Shown: positions 32,979 through 42,311 of the stretch, in pieces
Layout of the letters: the number at the start of each line of letters is the position of its first letter
Numbering within the stretch: the first letter of the stretch is position 1
Source: Verrucomicrobia bacterium LW23
GTDB lineage: Bacteria; Verrucomicrobiota; Verrucomicrobiia; Methylacidiphilales; UBA1321
Reading direction: 5' to 3'
NCBI GenBank assembly: GCA_003054695.1
Contig: QAZA01000021.1
Coordinates: forward strand, 62,001 to 126,000
DNA length: 64,000 bases
Made by a program: the position numbers and the translations under genes
The notes under the pieces: model-generated
What the model was told of the DNA's origin: nothing
Seen by the model: the letters and a program-made list of their open reading frames with translations, nothing else
Database searches by the model: none

Positions 32979-33767
32979 CTAGCGCCACACCAGGCTGGCG
33001 CATGCCGCGCTCGGCGACGTCTCGTGCAGGCGGGTAAGCTGCAGCCAGCCGCTTTGCGACAGCCGCTGCTCCACGGCACGCCGCGCCAGCTCAGGCTTGT
33101 TGCAGTCGGCGCTCAGGTGGCCCAGGTAAATATCCTCCAGGCCGGCCGTTGCCACCTCGGCCGCCACCTCGGCGGCCGCCTCGTTGGAGAGGTGGCCGTG
33201 GCGGGAAAGGATGCGCTGTTTGACGGACCAGGGGCGCTTCGTATCCGCGTGCAGCATGCCCATATCGTAATTCGCCTCCAGTACCAGCGCGCGCGAGCGG
33301 CGCACGCGGTCGACAACCAGCTTGGTGGCATAGCCCAGGTCGGTCAAAAAGCCGATGCGGCCAAGTTTATGCTCAAAGGCATAACCCACAGGATCATACG
33401 CATCGTGCGGCACCGAAAAAGTCTCGATCTTTACATCCTTATACCGAAGCGTCGCGCCCGTCTCAAACAACACGTAATTGGTAAAATCCTCCGGCATATC
33501 CGGCTTTAAACACTGTGCTGTCAACCGGTTACAGTAAATCGGCACACCGCACTTCTTGGCAAGTGTCGCCAGTCCGCAAACGTGGTCGCTGTGCTCGTGC
33601 GTGACAAAAACGGCGTCAATGTCCTTGATGCCGCGCCCGATGGCCGCCAGGCGCGTGTCGATCTGCTTGCAGCTGATCCCCGCGTCGACAAGGATGCGCG
33701 CCCCGTCAGTCTCCAGAAAGGAGCAATTGCCGGAGCTGCCGCTGGCCAATATCGTAAAGCTAAGCAT
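32979..33767 (-). CDS. YycJ-like MBL-fold metallo-hydrolase
   Basis: This 262-residue metallo-beta-lactamase-fold protein opens with FTILASGSSGNCSFLET, typical of the YycJ/WalJ group, and has the metal-binding motif THEHSDH at 56-62. A second metal ligand lies in SVPHDAYDPVGY, and FLTDLGY carries the bridging Asp. The late LEANYD and LSRHGHLSNE blocks are also family features. YycJ relatives are predicted DNA exonucleases or cell-wall-linked hydrolases; substrate is unknown. The last ~25 residues past LTRLHE differ from the family. It lies downstream of cmk on the same strand, with a 184-base gap that holds no gene. Confidence 0.88.
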   Translation of the reverse strand: MLSFTILASGSSGNCSFLETDGARILVDAGISCKQIDTRLAAIGRGIKDIDAVFVTHEHSDHVCGLATLAKKCGVPIYCNRLTAQCLKPDMPEDFTNYVLFETGATLRYKDVKIETFSVPHDAYDPVGYAFEHKLGRIGFLTDLGYATKLVVDRVRRSRALVLEANYDMGMLHADTKRPWSVKQRILSRHGHLSNEAAAEVAAEVATAGLEDIYLGHLSADCNKPELARRAVEQRLSQSGWLQLTRLHETSPSAACASLVWR

Positions 33768-33951
33768 GAGAGGGATTTAGACGCTGCGAACACAAGCACG
33801 TCGCGGCGGATTGCCGGCCAGGGCCGTTTCAGGGCCGATCATACCGCATCACGTCCCTTGCGCAAGTGTATACCTCAATCGCAGCCACATTCTTTTGCGG
33901 AAAAACCGCGCCATGCCTCTGCCCTGCAGCGGTAAAAAGCAGGCCTAAGGT

Positions 33952-34623
33952 CTACGCGCTAATCCCCTGCTCTCGCAAATGCCCCAGCACCGCCGCGGTC
34001 ACCTCCTCCACCGACATGTGGCTTGTGTCGATCACCACAGCGCCCTCCGCCACCCGCAGCGGCGCGGCCGCACGGGCGCGGTCCACGGCGTCGCGCAGCT
34101 TGATAGAGTCCACGACGCCCTCGCCCAGGCGCCGGCGCTCGCGAATCTCCACGTCGGCATCGATGTAAAATTTATGCGGTGTATCAGGAAAAATGCTCGT
34201 GCCGATATCGCGCCCTTCCATCACCAGCGGCGCCTCCAGTGCCAGCGCGCGCTGTAAGTTCTTGAGTATCAACCGCACAGCCGGGATGGCGGCGACAGGG
34301 CTGACATTCTTCGCCACGTTCTCGTCGCGGATGTACGGGAGCGGATCCACCCCGTTCACCGTGAACTTCATCTCGCCGCCCTCCAGCCACGACTTCACAT
34401 CCCACGACGCAACCGACTGCGATACAACAGCTTCCTCCAGCGACGGCAACTCCCTCACTGCCATGTAGGTCATCCCGCGAAACATGCTGCCGGTATTGAC
34501 GTAGGTGAAGCCAAGGCGCTCCGCAATGCGCCTGGCAACGGTGCTTTTGCCGGAGGCGGCGGGGCCGTCCATGGCGATGACCGGATGCGGAGTGCCGGCA
34601 GGGGTCGAAGAAAGCTGGCTCAT
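33952..34623 (-). CDS. cmk: Cytidylate kinase
   Basis: This 223-residue enzyme transfers phosphate from ATP to CMP or dCMP. It has the P-loop GPAASGKST (20-28), the NMP-binding region YVNTGSMFRGMTYMA, the family block VSPVAAIPAVR, MEGRDIGTSIFPDTPHKFYIDAD, key part GRDIGTSIFPD, and RERRRLGEG in the lid. The ATG at 34623 is chosen because the TTG thirteen codons upstream adds no family sequence. The length is normal. It sits between hscA and the MBL gene, 67 bases downstream of hscA. Confidence 0.95.
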   Translation of the reverse strand: MSQLSSTPAGTPHPVIAMDGPAASGKSTVARRIAERLGFTYVNTGSMFRGMTYMAVRELPSLEEAVVSQSVASWDVKSWLEGGEMKFTVNGVDPLPYIRDENVAKNVSPVAAIPAVRLILKNLQRALALEAPLVMEGRDIGTSIFPDTPHKFYIDADVEIRERRRLGEGVVDSIKLRDAVDRARAAAPLRVAEGAVVIDTSHMSVEEVTAAVLGHLREQGISA

Positions 34624-34690
34624 GAGAGTGGCGAGGTTAGGTACCACAGGTGCGAGGGGCAAGCTCGTACTTCAATGCTTTGGCCCACGC

Positions 34691-36565
34691 TTAGTTGCCG
34701 CCGTTGAGGCCGCTTTCCAGAGCTTCGTCAAGTATCACAGTGGCAAGGGGTTGCGTGGCTTCATCCAGGCTTTGGACGGCGGCCTTCAGCTCGGCCAGCA
34801 CCTCGCCTTCCAGCGCGGCCTCCAAACGCGCCACTCGCAGATCAATCTCCGCAACATCCTCATCCACAATGCGATGGCGATACTGCGCCATGGCTTTACG
34901 TGTCTCGGTAAGGATCGTGCCGGCTTTGATCTTCGTTTCAATCCATTGCCGCTGCGCCAGGTCATCAAACGCGTGCTCGACGGACTCGGCCACCATGCGC
35001 TCCACCTCTTCGTCGGCAACGTCGATAACACTCTTGATCTCAACAACTTTCTGCTTGCCCGTCTTGATATCGCGCGCCAGCACACTCAGTATCCCGTCGG
35101 CGTCGATGGAGAACTGCACACCCACGCGCGGCACACCTTTGGGGGCTCGCTCAAACTCCAGCTCGAACTTGCCGAGCGAAAAGTTATCCTTTACCAACTC
35201 GCGCTCCCCTTGCACCACGTGAATGCTCATCGATTTCTGGTAATCGACAGCGGTCGTAAACATCTCCCCGGCTTTAGTGGGAATGGTGGTGTTGCGCGGA
35301 ATAATGATATTCATTAAACCGCCAAACGTCTCAATACCAAGGGATAGCGGAGTGACATCCAGTAAAACCATGTTGCGGATGCCACCCATCAGGATGCCCG
35401 CCTGAATGGTGGCGCCAACGGCAACCGCTTCGTCCGGGTTGGCGGAGGTGTTGGGCTCGCGCTTGAAAATATCGCGTACAATGTTGCGTACCAGCGGCAT
35501 ACGCGTTTGGCCACCGACAAGGATAACTTCGTTCAGGTCCTCCGGCTTCAGCTTCGCGTCCGCCAAAGCGCGCAGGCAGTTGGCGCGAGTGCGCTCGACA
35601 ATGGGCCTGGCAAGCAAATCCAGTTGATCGCGAGTCACTTGCGTCGAGAAACTTTCGCCATCCCTGACGAACGGGATCGAGACTTCGACCGATTCCTCCT
35701 CGGAGAGGCGGATCTTCGCAACCTCGGCCTCCTCGCGCAGGCGGGCGAGCAGGGCAATGGAAATATCCATCCGCATTTTGGTGGCCAGGCGTCGCGCAAG
35801 TTCTTCGGCCAGAACAGTATCGATGTCATCGCCACCCAACCGCGTGTTGCCGTGCGTGGAGATGACCTGAAAAACGCCTTCGTTCAGCTCCAGAATGCTG
35901 ATATCGAACGTGCCGCCGCCGAGGTCGTACACCGCAACGCGGGAGCGCTCTTTGAGTTTATCGAGACCATAGGCCAGTGCCGCCGCCGTAGGCTCGTTGA
36001 TAATGCGCTCCACATGAAGGCCGGCGAGTTGCCCGGCCTTTTTGGTAGCATTGCGTTGCGTGTCGTTGAAATAAGCGGGAACGGTGATGACCGCGCGCGA
36101 AACGGGCTGCTCCAGGCGGGCCTCGGCGTCCTTTTTTAACTTGGTAAGGATGTTGGCCGAAATCTGTTCCGGCGAGTAGCTTTTGCCATGCACTTCGACC
36201 AGTACAGGCTCATTTCCGCTTCCTTTAACGTTATAGGTAACGATCGCATCCTCGTCCGTAATTTCCGATCCGCGCCTGCCCATAAAGCGCTTGATGCTTG
36301 AAATGGTGTCCTTTGGCCGGATACCACGTACGCGTTTAGCGGGCGCGCCGACGAGCGGTTCTTCGTCACCTCCGGGAAAATGGACCACGCTGGGCGTCAG
36401 GCGCCGGCCTTCGGCGTCCGCCAGCAGGATGGGGAAGCCGGAATCCATCGCGCCGATGAGCGAGTTGGTAGTGCCCAGGTCGATGCCGACAATGAGCGAA
36501 GGCGCAGCAGATTCGGATGCGGAAGCTGCTGCGGAAGAGGAAGATGCGTTATCGATGTCCGTCAT
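34691..36565 (-). CDS. hscA: Hsp70-family chaperone, probably HscA (Fe-S cluster biogenesis)
   Basis: This 624-residue Hsp70 has all nucleotide-binding motifs: [13 protein letters not shown] (27-39), [28 protein letters not shown] and [11 protein letters not shown], followed by the substrate-binding sheet ([25 protein letters not shown]) and a helical lid. The C-terminus lacks the EEVD-like acidic tail of DnaK. Together with the adjacent hscB and iscA-like genes this supports HscA, which with HscB helps transfer Fe-S clusters from the scaffold. Residues 5-22 are Ser/Ala-rich. iscU and iscS are not in the window. A near-match to the CTTTA-N4-TAAAG palindrome lies at 36233-36246. Confidence 0.88.
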   Translation of the reverse strand: MTDIDNASSSSAAASASESAAPSLIVGIDLGTTNSLIGAMDSGFPILLADAEGRRLTPSVVHFPGGDEEPLVGAPAKRVRGIRPKDTISSIKRFMGRRGSEITDEDAIVTYNVKGSGNEPVLVEVHGKSYSPEQISANILTKLKKDAEARLEQPVSRAVITVPAYFNDTQRNATKKAGQLAGLHVERIINEPTAAALAYGLDKLKERSRVAVYDLGGGTFDISILELNEGVFQVISTHGNTRLGGDDIDTVLAEELARRLATKMRMDISIALLARLREEAEVAKIRLSEEESVEVSIPFVRDGESFSTQVTRDQLDLLARPIVERTRANCLRALADAKLKPEDLNEVILVGGQTRMPLVRNIVRDIFKREPNTSANPDEAVAVGATIQAGILMGGIRNMVLLDVTPLSLGIETFGGLMNIIIPRNTTIPTKAGEMFTTAVDYQKSMSIHVVQGERELVKDNFSLGKFELEFERAPKGVPRVGVQFSIDADGILSVLARDIKTGKQKVVEIKSVIDVADEEVERMVAESVEHAFDDLAQRQWIETKIKAGTILTETRKAMAQYRHRIVDEDVAEIDLRVARLEAALEGEVLAELKAAVQSLDEATQPLATVILDEALESGLNGGN

Positions 36566-36651
36566 GTGTGGGGGAATGCGCCGGGGTTGTGGCCGCGCGC
36601 CAGGCAAACAGAACCTCTACTTTACGACATGCGGCAGGACAATGCCACACC

Positions 36652-37278
36652 TCAATCCGCAAACAGCGTCACAATCCGCTCGTCCAGCTGCTGTTTCCAG
36701 CGGGCGCTGTAGGAGAACTTTCGGTAAAGCGTTTCCAGCGCCGCAGACTGGTGGTCGCCTGCGATCCACCTGGCATCAAGCGCGGCCATTTCGGCATCCA
36801 GTCCCTTCTCCCACTCGTTCACTTTGTTGGCAAGGGCTTGCAGCTTTTGAAGCAGCTCGATGCCTGTTTTGGCCAGTTTTGCCTTGGCAAGGGCCCCAAA
36901 AGCTTCCGCTTTATCCTTAAAGTAAGTATCTGCAGCCTGGCACGCCTGGCCAATCTCAACAAAAAGATCCATCGTACCGGGCGGGATGCGCATGATGTCG
37001 CGAGGCTTAGCGCCGGTATCCAGCTCAAACAGGTGCAGCAGGCGTTCTTTGGAATCGCGCAGTGTCTGAAAGGCGCGATTGATCGCCGTGTAGCGGGCCT
37101 CCGCCACAACCTTTTCGGCTTCAGGCAGATGCGCAAAGCGGTCCGGGTGATTCTCGGCCGTCGCGCGGGCAAACTGCTCTTTCAGGGCGTCCTGATCCAG
37201 CAGCGGCCGCGGCTCCAGACCAAAGACCGCGAAGGCGGAAGCGGTAGAGGCTGCGGGAGCGGAGGCGGGTTCAGACAT
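36652..37278 (-). CDS. hscB: HscB-like J-domain co-chaperone
   Basis: This 208-residue protein has an N-terminal J-domain with the essential HPD motif at 44-46 and the helix III pattern ARYTAINRAFQTLRDSKERLLHLFEL, key part INRAFQTLRD. A C-terminal three-helix region (about 95-205) corresponds to the IscU-binding part of HscB. It should stimulate the ATPase of the adjacent Hsp70 and bring the scaffold protein. The gene lies 86 bases upstream of hscA. It carries an exact CTTTATCCTTAAAG palindrome. Start is the ATG at 37278. Confidence 0.85.
   Translation of the reverse strand: MSEPASAPAASTASAFAVFGLEPRPLLDQDALKEQFARATAENHPDRFAHLPEAEKVVAEARYTAINRAFQTLRDSKERLLHLFELDTGAKPRDIMRIPPGTMDLFVEIGQACQAADTYFKDKAEAFGALAKAKLAKTGIELLQKLQALANKVNEWEKGLDAEMAALDARWIAGDHQSAALETLYRKFSYSARWKQQLDERIVTLFAD
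36909..36922. repeat. CTTTA-N4-TAAAG palindrome (copy 5)
   Basis: CTTTATCCTTAAAG inside hscB, encoding part of Phe-Lys-Asp-Lys. The arms are perfect and the centre is not symmetric. Confidence 0.6.
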
Positions 37279-37307
37279 GGCGATGCATACAATTCAGATC
37301 CAACAAG

Positions 37308-37703
37308 TTACGCGCTAAAGCTCTCACCGCAGGAGCAATGGGCCTGCGCGTTCGGGTTGGTCACCTTAAAGCCGCCTTTCTGCAAATCATCGCTGAAATC
37401 GAGAACCGAGCCGCTGACAAAGAGTGCACTTTTCGGGTCGATGACGATGCGAATGCCCTCGGAGAGGATCATGATGTCGCGATTGGCCGGGCCGTCCACC
37501 AGATCCATCTTGTACTGCAGGCCGCTGCAACCGCCGCCGACCACGGCAATACGCAAAGCCCCATTCTCGGCGCGGCCCTGACGCGTCAGCAGACCGGTGA
37601 TTTTATTGCCGGCCTTGGCGGTGACTTTGCAGAGTTTATCGTTGCCGATTTTGTAGTTTACTTTGGGGGCGGTGGCGCCTGCGCTGGGAGCGGCTGCTTG
37701 CAT
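37308..37703 (-). CDS. IscA/ErpA-type Fe-S cluster carrier
   Basis: This 131-residue A-type carrier protein has the three conserved Cys: Cys59 in VVGGGCSGLQY and Cys123/Cys125 in AHCSCGESF near the C-terminus. It also has SALFVSGSVLDF, the family's 'L.G..IDY' region. It binds an Fe-S cluster or iron and passes it to apoproteins. The N-terminal ~15 residues are an Ala/Pro extension. It is first in the iscA-hscB-hscA order on the minus strand, 29 bases upstream of hscB. Confidence 0.9.
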   Translation of the reverse strand: MQAAAPSAGATAPKVNYKIGNDKLCKVTAKAGNKITGLLTRQGRAENGALRIAVVGGGCSGLQYKMDLVDGPANRDIMILSEGIRIVIDPKSALFVSGSVLDFSDDLQKGGFKVTNPNAQAHCSCGESFSA

Positions 37704-37776
37704 GCCACTAAGGTAAAGTATTGCCGCCTCTTGCGCAAGCCCGTCGTCTCAGTGCGTTGGACGGCGGTGCAAACGT

Positions 37777-38976
37777 TTAAGCCGCAACTACTTCACCCTC
37801 CAGCATGGGCACATAGTATTGCGTGTAGATCGCATTACTGTCAAACGAGTGCCGCACCAGGCGCTGCAGGCGGAAGGTGCTTTGCTGCTCCAGCCAGGTA
37901 ACGGCGGCGTCCAGCTGGCTGGGATCGTTGATCATGAAGGCGCCCTCGCCTTCCACGGCCCAGAAGCTGGGCACGCCATTGCACCAGATGGGAAGGCGAT
38001 GCAGCGCGGCCTCCAGAATCGGCAGGCCGAAGCCCTCCTTGCGCGAGCAGTAGATGAGGCAGTCGGCCATCATGTAAAGATCGCGCATTATCTCTTCTTT
38101 AACGGTAAAGTAGTCGTGAACGAACACAATATACCGCTGCATTTTGGCTGGAAGCGTGTCGTGAATGAATTTGCTGTAGTTGGCGGCGGCAGCGCTGTTC
38201 TGGTCCGGAGCACCGGTAATGAGCAGCAGCGGGTTGCGGCCGGACATGCGCAGGGTCGTCACGATCTGGATGGCGAACTCCACATTTTTGCGTGGCATAA
38301 TGCGGCTGGGCAGCAGGAAGACGAACTCGCGCTCCGCAAGTGCCAGAGCATCAAGGCTTTCGCGCATCTCAAGGCTTAGTCCGTACAGGCGGCCCAGGTC
38401 CACAAAATTGGGCACCACCATAACGCTGGGCGCGGGCTTAAGGGTGGCTTCGATTTCGGCGCGGCGCTGCTCGCTGGCGGCGACGTAGAGCACGTTGGGG
38501 TGCGCGGTGCTCATCAAATTCCACGGCGATTTGGTGGGGTTGGCGAGCGAGTAGTCGCCGCTGCTCGCCACCAGGTCGTGGGTCCACGCGATCATCCGGT
38601 GCTCCTTGGACAGGTCGACCAGCGCCTGGGTCAGCGCCAGGTTAAAGTGCATCGTAAAGACGTTATGCACAATGGTGACTTCCACCTGCTCCAGGATGGG
38701 CTTGAGCGTCTCCACCAGCAGCGCCCGGTATTTGTGGAAGCTCTGGTCGGTCTGCCCGTGGTCCATGATGGCCCGCATTTCCTGGTACAGCTTGAAGCTG
38801 GGCGCGATCTCGGGCAGCACCGCAAAATCATATCCGTCAATGGGATCCTGACCGAGGCCGGAGAGCACGACGACCTCGTGTCCCTTGCGCGTGAGAAGCG
38901 TGGCCTGGTCGCGGAGCATGTTTTCCACGCCGCCGATTTCAGGCCAGGAGGAATAGTGCAACAGGGCGATTCTCAT
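37777..38976 (-). CDS. Family 4 glycosyltransferase
   Basis: This protein has 399 residues from the ATG at 38976 (MRIALLHYSSWPEIGGVENML), the typical GT-B start with the Gly-Gly acceptor-site loop. The C-terminal sugar-nucleotide half shows the E-x7-E motif in SRKEGFGLPILEA, and FLLPSRIMPRKNVEFAI corresponds to the family's 'R....KG...li' block. It transfers a sugar from a nucleotide donor, probably in surface polysaccharide or glycolipid synthesis; donor and acceptor cannot be read. It is grouped with a GT2 gene and an ATP-grasp gene. The open frame extends to 39183 but without similarity. It contains a CTTTAACGGTAAAG palindrome. Confidence 0.9.
   Translation of the reverse strand: MRIALLHYSSWPEIGGVENMLRDQATLLTRKGHEVVVLSGLGQDPIDGYDFAVLPEIAPSFKLYQEMRAIMDHGQTDQSFHKYRALLVETLKPILEQVEVTIVHNVFTMHFNLALTQALVDLSKEHRMIAWTHDLVASSGDYSLANPTKSPWNLMSTAHPNVLYVAASEQRRAEIEATLKPAPSVMVVPNFVDLGRLYGLSLEMRESLDALALAEREFVFLLPSRIMPRKNVEFAIQIVTTLRMSGRNPLLLITGAPDQNSAAAANYSKFIHDTLPAKMQRYIVFVHDYFTVKEEIMRDLYMMADCLIYCSRKEGFGLPILEAALHRLPIWCNGVPSFWAVEGEGAFMINDPSQLDAAVTWLEQQSTFRLQRLVRHSFDSNAIYTQYYVPMLEGEVVAA
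38097..38110. repeat. CTTTA-N4-TAAAG palindrome (copy 6)
   Basis: CTTTAACGGTAAAG inside the GT4 gene; exact reverse complement of copy 4 at 25033-25046. Confidence 0.65.
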
Positions 38977-39248
38977 GAGCAAACGTGCGGCAAAAGGGGA
39001 ACCTGGAAGGTCGAGGGGTGGGCCGAGCCGGCTGGCCGGCATAAGTGCATCCGGCGCAACGCTCTCCCCGCCAAGGGAGAGGCGCCGGTGGAAATGATTG
39101 CGGAAGTGGGAATCCGCGCACTCGCAGAGTGCAAGGCAACTTCCATGCCGGATGTTGCCCCAACGCGGGACATTTTGCAACAAGTCAGACCAACTTGCCG
39201 GAGTTTTTTGCGCGGCAATAAGTTTCCGACCAACCAGTATAGCTTCCT

Positions 39249-40322
39249 CTACGGGAGCGCCCGGCCCCTCTCGTTAACAAGCTGGATGGACGCGGCATGT
39301 GGAGTGCGCCTTGCGCTAAAGCTCGGAAAAAATCCACGCAGCTGTCCGGCCGCGTAAAAGAACGGCACGCTCAGGCCCGCGAGCGCCACCTTCCATGAGG
39401 GGATGGCCGGGGCCCCCTCGGGAGCGTCGGGGTCCTCATAGGGCTGGCGTGTGGCCATGATGGCACCCGCGGCCACGCCGCCGATGGCCAGAAGCACCAG
39501 GCCTGTCGTTAGTGGCCGCACCAGCAGGGAGGCGCCGAAGAGGAGGAGCCCGATGAGTAAGCCCTGTTTGGCGGGGTTCCACCTGCCGGAGCGCAGGAAC
39601 TGGTGGGTTCGGCCTGCGCCGTAACGCATCATGGTTGCGCAAAACTCCTGCCACGTGCCGCGCTGCGGGCGGCGGATGCGAAGTGCCGGCTGGTAGACGA
39701 TGGTCAGCGGCGCAGGTGGTTGCGGCGCAATGGGATGCGCCGGATGCGCCGTAGGTCGCAGGTGCAGGGTCGCGGCGCGGTCCAGCCAGTCGTTCTCCTC
39801 GTTGGGATAAAGCTTTTCGTCCAGCGGGCCGACGGCCTCGAAGGCGGCGCGTCTGACGGCCAGGTTGCACAGGATGAGCTCGCGCTCGCTGGTCGGGCGG
39901 AGTTTGCCCATCGGGCGATAGCGCGCGGCGGTGGGGCCGACCACGTAGGGATGCGCAAGTACTTCATGGAAAAGATGTTGCAGATACGGAGCGGGTTGCT
40001 TCAGCATCGCGGGGCCGCCGATGACATCGAAACTGCCGGACTCCTCCAGCACGCGCAGGTAGTCCGAGGCGGGTTCGCTGTCACTGTCCAGAAAGATCAG
40101 GATTTCCCCTTGAGCCTGGGCCACGGCAGCGTTGCGCTGGGCGGACGGGGAGCGGCCGACGGCAACTATGACCTCCCAGGTAAGCACGTGCGGCGCAGCA
40201 TGTTGCGACTGATTCAGCGCTTGCGCCCCGCCCAGCAGGCTGCGCAATGCGACAAGTGCTGGAAGCTCCGGATCAAACTCCGCGGTGGGGATAATAAACG
40301 TGTAGCGGATGGCCGAGTCCAT
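39249..40322 (-). CDS. Family 2 glycosyltransferase with C-terminal membrane segments
   Basis: This is a 357-residue protein. The GT-A N-terminal domain starts YTFIIPTAEFDPELPAL and has QRNAAVAQAQGEILIFLDSDSE, with the metal-binding DSDSE at 79-83. The acceptor region includes NLAVRRAAFEAVGPLDEKLYPNEENDW, key part PNEENDW (the family's E-D-x-x-W-like motif). Two or three membrane spans follow about residue 255, so it is membrane-anchored. It likely extends a surface glycan; the substrate is unknown. It lies 272 bases downstream of the GT4 start codon region and 81 bases from the ATP-grasp gene, all on the minus strand. Confidence 0.88.
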   Translation of the reverse strand: MDSAIRYTFIIPTAEFDPELPALVALRSLLGGAQALNQSQHAAPHVLTWEVIVAVGRSPSAQRNAAVAQAQGEILIFLDSDSEPASDYLRVLEESGSFDVIGGPAMLKQPAPYLQHLFHEVLAHPYVVGPTAARYRPMGKLRPTSERELILCNLAVRRAAFEAVGPLDEKLYPNEENDWLDRAATLHLRPTAHPAHPIAPQPPAPLTIVYQPALRIRRPQRGTWQEFCATMMRYGAGRTHQFLRSGRWNPAKQGLLIGLLLFGASLLVRPLTTGLVLLAIGGVAAGAIMATRQPYEDPDAPEGAPAIPSWKVALAGLSVPFFYAAGQLRGFFPSFSARRTPHAASIQLVNERGRALP

Positions 40323-40403
40323 GCATTTGCGTCCCTTAAGCGAGCGATCAAACTTTTGCTAAACTATTGCCTGGCAAAAGCTTATCGCTTTCGCTCCTCC
40401 CAC

Positions 40404-41243
40404 TTAACCCCTCACGCCCAGCAAACGCTGGCGGACGACTGCGGCGGCGGCTTCGCGCGCGGCGTCGGGGAAGCCGGTGAAGGAAGGCGTCGCGTCCACC
40501 TCCAGCACGTAGCAGGAGCCGTTCTCATCTTCCAGAAAGTCGGTCGCCAGCATATCCGCCTGCAGATGCTCCTGCAAACGCCTGGCGTGCAACAACATAT
40601 CGGCGGGCGGGCGAATCACCTCCAGGCTCTCCGTCGATCGGCTCGCCTTCCAGTCCGCGGACTTGCGGGAGACGGCCCACATCGACTCACCGACGGTCAG
40701 CACCCGCACGTCGCGCTTGTACTCAATATAGGGCTCCAGCGTTACGTAGGTGCCGGCGGCGGCGGCCATGTCGATGATGTCGAGCCACTCTTCCTCGTTG
40801 CGCGCCAACGCTTTACCTACGCCGCCATGGTGACTGCCCACCTTTAGCACAACGGGGAAGATGGGCTTGATGTTCTCGATTGCGCGCGGGCCCAGGGCGA
40901 TGTCGCACGGTAACAGCGGGGCGTTGGCGGCCAGCACCTCGTTGCGCATGGCCAGGCGATCGTGGCAGCGGAGAAGCGAAAGGATATTGTTCGTGCACGG
41001 AACTCGCGCAGCCGCAATGGTTTCCATCAGGGCACGCGCCTCGCCGTTCTCCGAGCCCGGGCCCAGCGCGCCCACGCGCCACAGCACGCCGCGCACCTCG
41101 CGGCAACCGGAACGGTCCCACACAAACAGCTTATTGCTTTGCAGCACCCACTTGCACTCCTGAATCCGCACGGGGTGCAGATCCATGCCCGGCAGAAAAT
41201 CGGCCCACCAGGCCTCGCCGTTAATAATGGTCAGGGGAATCAT
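40404..41243 (-). CDS. ATP-grasp (RimK-like) ligase family protein
   Basis: This protein has 279 residues from the ATG at 41243 (MIPLTIINGEAWW). The RimK/synapsin-like ATP-grasp pattern is visible: RCHDRLAMRN, VVLKVGSHHGGVGK at 131-144 with the nucleotide-binding Lys134, LEPYIEYKRDVRVLTVG at 169-185, and YVLEVDATPSFTGF at 245-258. In most relatives the last motif reads E-x-N, whereas here it is E-V-D, which could change metal binding. Such enzymes join a carboxylate to an amine or thiol. The neighbouring glycosyltransferases suggest modification of a surface glycan or small peptide; that is inference. Confidence 0.75.
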   Translation of the reverse strand: MIPLTIINGEAWWADFLPGMDLHPVRIQECKWVLQSNKLFVWDRSGCREVRGVLWRVGALGPGSENGEARALMETIAAARVPCTNNILSLLRCHDRLAMRNEVLAANAPLLPCDIALGPRAIENIKPIFPVVLKVGSHHGGVGKALARNEEEWLDIIDMAAAAGTYVTLEPYIEYKRDVRVLTVGESMWAVSRKSADWKASRSTESLEVIRPPADMLLHARRLQEHLQADMLATDFLEDENGSCYVLEVDATPSFTGFPDAAREAAAAVVRQRLLGVRG

Positions 41244-41429
41244 GCAAAAAAACGCAAAAAAGTCGAGAGAGTTGTTGAGTGCAACCGTGTTACGAGTCCG
41301 CAACAGGGGCCACAGATGACGCTCGCCGTTTTGAAAAGCCTAGCGCAGCAATACTGGTTTGTCCGTCACTTTCTGATAATTATTGCCCGTTTGTATGAAT
41401 TCCCATGCAACACCTTTACTTGCAAAAGC

Positions 41430-42311
41430 TTAAAGCCGCACAATATCGCGAATCACCTGCCCCGTCACATAGAGCGTGCCGCGCCAGCTGTAGCGAAAAT
41501 CCTTCGCCTCCGGCAGCCCGGCGCCCGGCAGTACGGGATTGCGGCCGGCCTTCGTTGCCTTCGGCACGTCCAGGAGAAGAATGCCCTGCTCCACATTATA
41601 CTCAAGCTGTTGGCGCAGAATCTCTTCCAGCTTGGCCCTTGCCGCTTCGCGCGTTGCCTCGGTCTTGACCAGATCGCCGGTCATCCGCTTGTTGATCTCC
41701 AGGAAATCGACATGCGCCTGCAGCAAATCGTCGACAGACTCCGCGTGATCCGCGCGAAAGAGGGAGACGCGCGGAGGCGTTTTGAGGCCCCACGTGAGCG
41801 GGTAATCCCACGTCATCCACAGGTGGCCCTCGTTGTCCTCCGAGTAGAAGCAGGTGAAGTGGAATCCAAAATCCTCGCTGGTAACCCAGCCGATGAGGGC
41901 GTGGATGGGGAGCTCCTCGTGGACAAAAAGCCGGTAATACTGGTGGTGAAGCTCCGGTGTCAGCTCGCAATCGTCCACGCGCACAAAGCCCAGGTCGGTA
42001 ATGTCGGCATGGAGATTGCTAAGCGTTCCGGATTCGTCGACGGGCGGCCGGGCATCGCGCAGGGCGCGCACGCGCGGCACGCGTAACTTCCTCAGCACCA
42101 ATATAATCTCGGTAAGCGGGTAGATGACCCACAGCACCAGGGATACAGCCAGCGCGGCGCCAAAATGCTGAAACCAGAACTGCAGGCCAAGCAGAGTGGT
42201 GGCAAAAAGCAGGAGCAACCCCATCTTTTTGATCCACCGCGTCTCATACTGCAGCATGAGGAGCGCGGTGCCGGCGATAGTGGCGCAGATGAGGAGTTGG
42301 ATAAAAGTCAT
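41430..42311 (-). CDS. Membrane-anchored hypothetical protein
   Basis: This is a 293-residue protein. Three N-terminal hydrophobic spans (about 2-20, 31-48 and 50-72) are followed by a basic stop-transfer (LRKLRVPRVRALRDARPP) and a cytoplasmic or periplasmic domain of about 200 residues rich in aromatic residues and His (TPELHHQYYRLFVHEELPIHAL in part: HHQYYRLF). No family is recognised. It lies 186 bases upstream of the ATP-grasp gene and could head the ATP-grasp, GT2 and GT4 group. Confidence 0.55.
   Translation of the reverse strand: MTFIQLLICATIAGTALLMLQYETRWIKKMGLLLLFATTLLGLQFWFQHFGAALAVSLVLWVIYPLTEIILVLRKLRVPRVRALRDARPPVDESGTLSNLHADITDLGFVRVDDCELTPELHHQYYRLFVHEELPIHALIGWVTSEDFGFHFTCFYSEDNEGHLWMTWDYPLTWGLKTPPRVSLFRADHAESVDDLLQAHVDFLEINKRMTGDLVKTEATREAARAKLEEILRQQLEYNVEQGILLLDVPKATKAGRNPVLPGAGLPEAKDFRYSWRGTLYVTGQVIRDIVRL

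Noticed and set aside
38977-39183. N-terminal extension of the GT4 gene
   Set aside because: The family starts at MRIALLHYSSWPEIGG. The extra residues have no similarity, and the region includes a short hairpin at 39062-39081.
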